Shown: piece after piece, positions 60,896 through 64,000 of the stretch
Numbering within the stretch: the stretch's first letter is position 1
How the letters are laid out: every line of letters starts with the position of its first letter
DNA from: Microbulbifer rhizosphaerae
Lineage (GTDB): Bacteria > Pseudomonadota > Gammaproteobacteria > Pseudomonadales > Cellvibrionaceae
DNA: 64,000 nt
Direction of reading: 5' to 3'
NCBI RefSeq assembly: GCF_014191725.1
Contig: NZ_JACHWZ010000004.1
Location: 47,170-111,169 of the forward strand
The notes under the pieces: generated by a model
The model's input: only the letters and a program-made list of their open reading frames with translations
Database searches by the model: none
Told to the model about the DNA's origin: nothing
Translations under genes and position numbers: made by a program

Positions 60896-61510
60896 CTACC
60901 GGAAGTCCACTTCCGGGACTTTTTCAGCGTCTTCGCTGGTGGTTCGGAAGGTCTCGCGCAGGGGCATGTCCCGGTAGAGGATCGCGTGCCAGATACGCCC
61001 GGGGAAGGTACGTATCTCCCGGTTGTAGCGCTCCACGGCGGCGATATAATCCCGCCGGGCCACACTGATGCGGTTTTCCGTGCCTTCGAGCTGGGATTGC
61101 AGGGCCAGGAAATTCTGGTCCGCCTTGAGGTTGGGGTAGCGTTCCACCACCACCATCAGCCGGGCCAGGGCGCTGGACAGCTGCGCCTGGGCTGCCTCGA
61201 ACTGTTGCAGTTTGGCCGGGTCGTCGAGCATATTCGGGTCCAGCTGTATGGAACTGACCTTGGCCCGGGCCTCGGTCACCGCCTGCAGCGTCTCGCGCTC
61301 GTGGGCGGCGTAGGCCTTGACGGTTTTCACCAGGTTGGGAATCAGGTCGGCGCGGCGCTGGTACTGGTTCTCCACCTGGGCCCAGGTGGCTTTGACCTGC
61401 TCGTCGTAGGTGGGGATATTGTTGATGCCACAGCCGCTAAGCCCCAGGGCCAGGAGGCCGAACAGGGCGCCCAGCAAGGCCCGGCGGCCGGCGGTGAACA
61501 CTGAACGCAT
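60896..61510 (-). CDS. LemA family lipoprotein
   Basis: About 204 aa. Signal peptide with lipobox (LLALGLSGC, Cys near 26), then a long antiparallel helical bundle typical of LemA: YDEQVKATWAQVENQYQRRADLIPNLVKTVKAYAAHERETLQAVTEARAKV and YPNLKADQNFLALQSQLEGTENRISVARRDYIAAVERYN. The family has no established activity, and the LemA-TPM-TPM neighbourhood is common. ATG 61510 is preferred over TTG 61543, which would add 11 residues. First gene of the four-gene minus operon. Confidence 0.88.
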   Translation of the reverse strand: MRSVFTAGRRALLGALFGLLALGLSGCGINNIPTYDEQVKATWAQVENQYQRRADLIPNLVKTVKAYAAHERETLQAVTEARAKVSSIQLDPNMLDDPAKLQQFEAAQAQLSSALARLMVVVERYPNLKADQNFLALQSQLEGTENRISVARRDYIAAVERYNREIRTFPGRIWHAILYRDMPLRETFRTTSEDAEKVPEVDFR

Positions 61511-61591
61511 ACCGGATACCCGTATTTTGTCCCGAGACCCCAAGAATAGCTGGCTCCTGGATACAGCGGCGCCAGCCTATAGGAAGCTGTA

Positions 61592-62128
61592 ATGGCATTA
61601 AAAGCGACTATCTTCAAAGCCCGGCTGCAGGTTGCCGATATGGATCGGGACTACTACGGCGAACATCAGCTGACCCTGGCACGCCACCCCTCGGAGACCG
61701 ACGAGCGGATGATGGTGCGCCTGCTGGCCTTCGCCCACAACGCCGCGGACGGCCTGGAATTCACCCGCGGCTTGTCCTCCGACGACGAGGCGGACCTGTG
61801 GCTGAAGAACCTCAGCGGTGAAATCGACCTGTGGATCGAGGTGGGTCTGCCGGCGGAAGAGCGCCTGCGCAAGGCCAGTGGCCGCGCCGCGGAGGTGTTG
61901 GTGTACAGTTACGGGCGACGCACCGCACCGATTTGGTGGCAAAAACAGCGGGATGCGCTGGCGCGTTTCGACAATTTGCGTGTCTACCACCTGCCTGCGG
62001 ATGCCTGCGAGCAGATGGCGGCGATGGCGGCGCGCAATATGGAACTGAATGTGACTATCCAGGATGGCCAGCTCTGGCTCAGCTCTGATACACAGAGCGT
62101 GGAAGTTACCCCGGAAATTTGGAAATAG
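61592..62128 (+). CDS. yaeQ: YaeQ family protein
   Basis: 178 aa. MALKATIFKARLQVADMDRDYYGEHQLTLARHPSETDERMMVRLLAFAHNA is the family start. LWLKNLSGEIDLWIEVGLPAEERLRKASGRA and VYSYGRR are conserved. The fold is a variant of the PD-(D/E)XK nuclease type, but activity is not proven. In E. coli YaeQ can compensate for loss of RfaH. 15 nt before yajQ. Confidence 0.92.
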   Translation: MALKATIFKARLQVADMDRDYYGEHQLTLARHPSETDERMMVRLLAFAHNAADGLEFTRGLSSDDEADLWLKNLSGEIDLWIEVGLPAEERLRKASGRAAEVLVYSYGRRTAPIWWQKQRDALARFDNLRVYHLPADACEQMAAMAARNMELNVTIQDGQLWLSSDTQSVEVTPEIWK

Positions 62129-62143
62129 GAAACGGAGAAACAT

Positions 62144-62626
62144 ATGCCTTCCTTCGACATAGTGTCCGAAGTGGACAAGCACCAGCTCACCAACGCCGTG
62201 GATCAGGTGAACCGCACCGTGACCAACCGCTTCGACTTCAAGGGGGTGGACGCCGAGGTGGAGATGAACGATTTTTCCCTGGTGGTGCGCGCCGAGGCGG
62301 ATATCCAGGTGGACCAGATGGTGGACATGCTGCGCGGAGCACTGATCAAGTGTGATATCGATCCACTGGCCATGGAGGTGGGCGAGAAGGAGCAATCCGG
62401 CAAACAGGTGAAGGTGCCGGTCACCTTGAAAAACGGTCTGGACAAGGAACTGTCAAAAAAGATCATTAAAATGATTAAGGACGAAAAACTCAAGGTGCAG
62501 GCGGCGATCCAGGGCGACCAGGTGCGTGTCACCGGCAAGAAGCGCGACGATCTGCAGCAGGTGATCGCCATGCTGCGGGGCAAGGAACTGGATCAGCCCC
62601 TGCAATTCGATAACTTCCGCGACTGA
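62144..62626 (+). CDS. yajQ: YajQ family cyclic-di-GMP-binding protein
   Basis: 160 aa, two ferredoxin-like repeats. MPSFDIVSEVDKHQLTNAVDQVNRTVTNRFDFKGVDAEVE and KDEKLKVQAAIQGDQVRVTGKKRDDLQQVIAMLRG are hallmark ends. Xanthomonas YajQ binds cyclic di-GMP and alters virulence gene expression, and the role here is inferred. Length normal. Confidence 0.94.
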   Translation: MPSFDIVSEVDKHQLTNAVDQVNRTVTNRFDFKGVDAEVEMNDFSLVVRAEADIQVDQMVDMLRGALIKCDIDPLAMEVGEKEQSGKQVKVPVTLKNGLDKELSKKIIKMIKDEKLKVQAAIQGDQVRVTGKKRDDLQQVIAMLRGKELDQPLQFDNFRD

Positions 62627-62640
62627 TCACTGGAATCCTT

Positions 62641-63591
62641 TTGCTTAGAAATCTTCTGCTGGGCGGCCTGCTGACATTGCTGCCGCCCTTCGTATCGGCG
62701 ACCCCCGTACACCCTGCGCAATTACTGGCAAGCTATTGGCTGAATGACAGCGCCGGCCTGGATATTTCCGGGCTGAGCTTCTGCAGCGGCGAACTGCTGG
62801 CGGTATCCGACAAGAACTCCGCGGAAATCTATGCCCTGGACCTGGCAGGGCAGGGCGCTGTGCTGGCTTCCCGCATCGGCCTGCAAGGCCTGAATGTGCC
62901 GGACGGAGAATCGGCAGGCCCGATGGCGGCGCTACTGGATCTGGTCCGCGACGGCCAGGCGATGGATTTCGAGGGTATCAGCTGCGACGGCGATACCGCC
63001 TACCTGCTGAGCGAGCGTTACAACCGCCTGGCCAGGCTGGAGGCTAATGGGTCGGTTGCCTGGCTGCCGTACCGCTGGGCCGCGGATGCGCGCGAGCGCG
63101 GTTACCTGCGGAAGGTCAACGCCGCCAGCGAGGGAGTGGTAAAGGCTGGCGATGATTTCTGGATCGCCATGGAGCGGGAACCCCGGGGCTTGTTGCGGCT
63201 GCGCGCCGACACCGAGCCGGAAATATTTTCCATTCCCCCGGTGGCCGGCCTGGATTTCCGGAGTCGCTCTGAAGACGTCACCGGCCTCGCCTACCACGAC
63301 GGTGCGCTCTTCACCCTGGAGCGTAACGCCTTCGCCGTATGCCGGCGCTCCCCGGAAACCCTGCGCGCGCAGTGGTGCATCGACTACCGGGCGATCGAAG
63401 AGGCCCCGCAATTCGTCTACCGGGAAACCCGCTATGGCAAGGGCGAGGGACTGGCGGTGGACGCCAGCGGCATCCACGTGGTATTGGATAACAACAACGT
63501 TGCCCGCGCCGCCGATCCGGACGACCGCCGCGCGCTCCTGCTGCACTTGGCATTCCCTCCCGGGACCGCGGAGCTGTTTTGGGTGCGCTGA
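62641..63591 (+). CDS. Secreted phytase/esterase-like beta-propeller protein
   Basis: 316 aa. The signal peptide ends near VSA-TPVHP (about 20). The mature protein has propeller-like strands: LDISGLSFCSGELLAVSDKNSAEIYALDL, MDFEGISCDGDTAYLLSERYNRLARL, DFWIAMEREPRGLLRL, DVTGLAYHDGALFTLERN, KGEGLAVDASGIHVVLDNN. The FEGI..D..YLLSER and GEGLAVD motifs resemble the esterase-like activity of phytase family. Substrate unknown. TTG start at 62641, 14 nt after yajQ. The last codons (PGTAEL) coincide with the start of a family D repeat. Confidence 0.75.
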   Translation: MLRNLLLGGLLTLLPPFVSATPVHPAQLLASYWLNDSAGLDISGLSFCSGELLAVSDKNSAEIYALDLAGQGAVLASRIGLQGLNVPDGESAGPMAALLDLVRDGQAMDFEGISCDGDTAYLLSERYNRLARLEANGSVAWLPYRWAADARERGYLRKVNAASEGVVKAGDDFWIAMEREPRGLLRLRADTEPEIFSIPPVAGLDFRSRSEDVTGLAYHDGALFTLERNAFAVCRRSPETLRAQWCIDYRAIEEAPQFVYRETRYGKGEGLAVDASGIHVVLDNNNVARAADPDDRRALLLHLAFPPGTAELFWVR

Positions 63592-63629
63592 AGGCTCCAG
63601 CTCCGCAAGCGGGCCGAAGGCCCGCCTTT
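63563..63629. repeat. Palindromic repeat, family D (copy 4), overlapping a gene end
   Basis: GGGACCGCGGAGCTG (inside the coding end) pairs with CTCCAGCTCCGC. The second hairpin GCGGGCC-gaa-GGCCCGC follows. The repeat therefore encodes the C-terminal residues of the phytase-like protein. Confidence 0.6.
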
Positions 63630-63642
63630 ATGAGGTAAAACT

Positions 63643-64000
63643 TTGGCTAGCCGACGACTGATCACCCTCCTCGAAGAAGTCCGCAACTGCCGCCTCTGCG
63701 AAGACCAGCTCCCCCTCGGCCCAAACCCGGTAGTGCGCGCCGCAAAATCCGCGCGCCTGCTGATCATCGGCCAGGCCCCGGGCACCCGCGTGCACGCCAC
63801 CGGCACCCCCTGGAACGACCCCTCCGGCGATCGCCTGCGGAAATGGCTGGCGATGGACCGGGACACCTTCTACGACGAATCCCACATAGCCATTATTCCC
63901 ATGGGCTTCTGCTACCCCGGCCGCGGCAAGGGCGGCGACCTGCCGCCGCGCCCGGAATGCGCGCCCGCCTGGCACCGGAAACTGCTGGAACAGCTGCCGA
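63643..64000 (+). CDS. Uracil-DNA glycosylase superfamily protein (truncated by window end)
   Basis: First 119 codons only. It belongs to the UDG superfamily (PF03167): LEEVRNCRLCED, LLIIGQAPGTRVHATGTPWNDPSGDRLRKWL (motif A region, GQAPG) and IIPMGFCYPGRGKGGDLPPRPECAPAWHRKLLEQLP. These proteins are smaller than classical UNG and resemble families 4/5-type enzymes or uncharacterised UDG-like proteins. Activity on uracil cannot be affirmed without motif B, which is outside. TTG start with ATGAGG upstream. Confidence 0.85.
   Translation, partial: MASRRLITLLEEVRNCRLCEDQLPLGPNPVVRAAKSARLLIIGQAPGTRVHATGTPWNDPSGDRLRKWLAMDRDTFYDESHIAIIPMGFCYPGRGKGGDLPPRPECAPAWHRKLLEQLP

Overview
The window is a gene-dense chromosomal segment (about 62% G+C by eye) from a gammaproteobacterium. 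Gene content and order (glnD-map-rpsB-tsf-pyrH-frr-uppS-cdsA-dxr-rseP-bamA-skp-lpxD-fabZ-lpxA-lpxB-rnhB; rpsP-rimM-trmD-rplS; dsbC-hom-thrC-recJ; prfB-lysS; the Pseudomonas-type dapC/dapD/dapE cluster) fit a Pseudomonas/Cellvibrionales-like lineage. Microbulbifer or a relative is my best guess, but this is inference and not proven from the window. No tRNA, rRNA, CRISPR array, prophage or complete insertion sequence was seen.

Layout. 1-490: a non-coding array of hairpin repeats. 0.5-5.5 kb (minus strand): TrmH-type methyltransferase, DUF2520 protein, PdxJ, secreted cyclophilin, SH3/coiled-coil membrane protein, YciI, VC0807-type membrane protein. 5.7-10.3 kb (plus): RNase AM (PHP), YciO, ScpA, ScpB, RluB. 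10.4-13.9 kb: SRPBCC protein and a Cpx-like envelope stress system (cpxA, cpxR and divergent cpxP with phased CpxR-like boxes). 14.2-15.1 kb: flavodoxin and a small conserved protein. 15.2-23.9 kb (minus): lysine/DAP genes dapE, dapD, dapC with yffB and nth, then glnD and map. 24.0-39.7 kb (plus): translation, nucleotide, isoprenoid, outer-membrane assembly and lipid A genes. 39.7-41.8 kb (minus): CNNM/CorC protein and CcsA/YpjD protein, divergent from ffh. 43.8-51.8 kb (plus): rpsP operon, dsbC, hom, thrC, recJ. 51.8-54.7 kb: a small accessory block (DMT-transporter remnant, LysE exporter, lipoprotein, CueR-like regulator and Cys-rich permease) between recJ and prfB. 55-57.7 kb: prfB with its programmed frameshift, and lysS. 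58-64 kb: an unrecognised 212-aa gene, a PDZ/TPM/TPM/LemA envelope cluster, YaeQ, YajQ, a secreted phytase/esterase-like protein and a truncated uracil-DNA glycosylase.

The coding part is mostly well-known housekeeping. The least explained content is intergenic. At least five families of palindromic repeats (called A to E here) plus one MITE-like element sit in the gaps between genes. Family A often supplies the stop codon of the preceding gene. Family D abuts stop codons. Family B occurs with two alternative, internally compensated stems. Several loci share a modular architecture of hairpins whose stems differ completely but whose short loop carries a GGA/TCC core, mostly ANGGAN on one strand. 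This set of variable-stem, fixed-loop hairpins is my main candidate for an under-described system.
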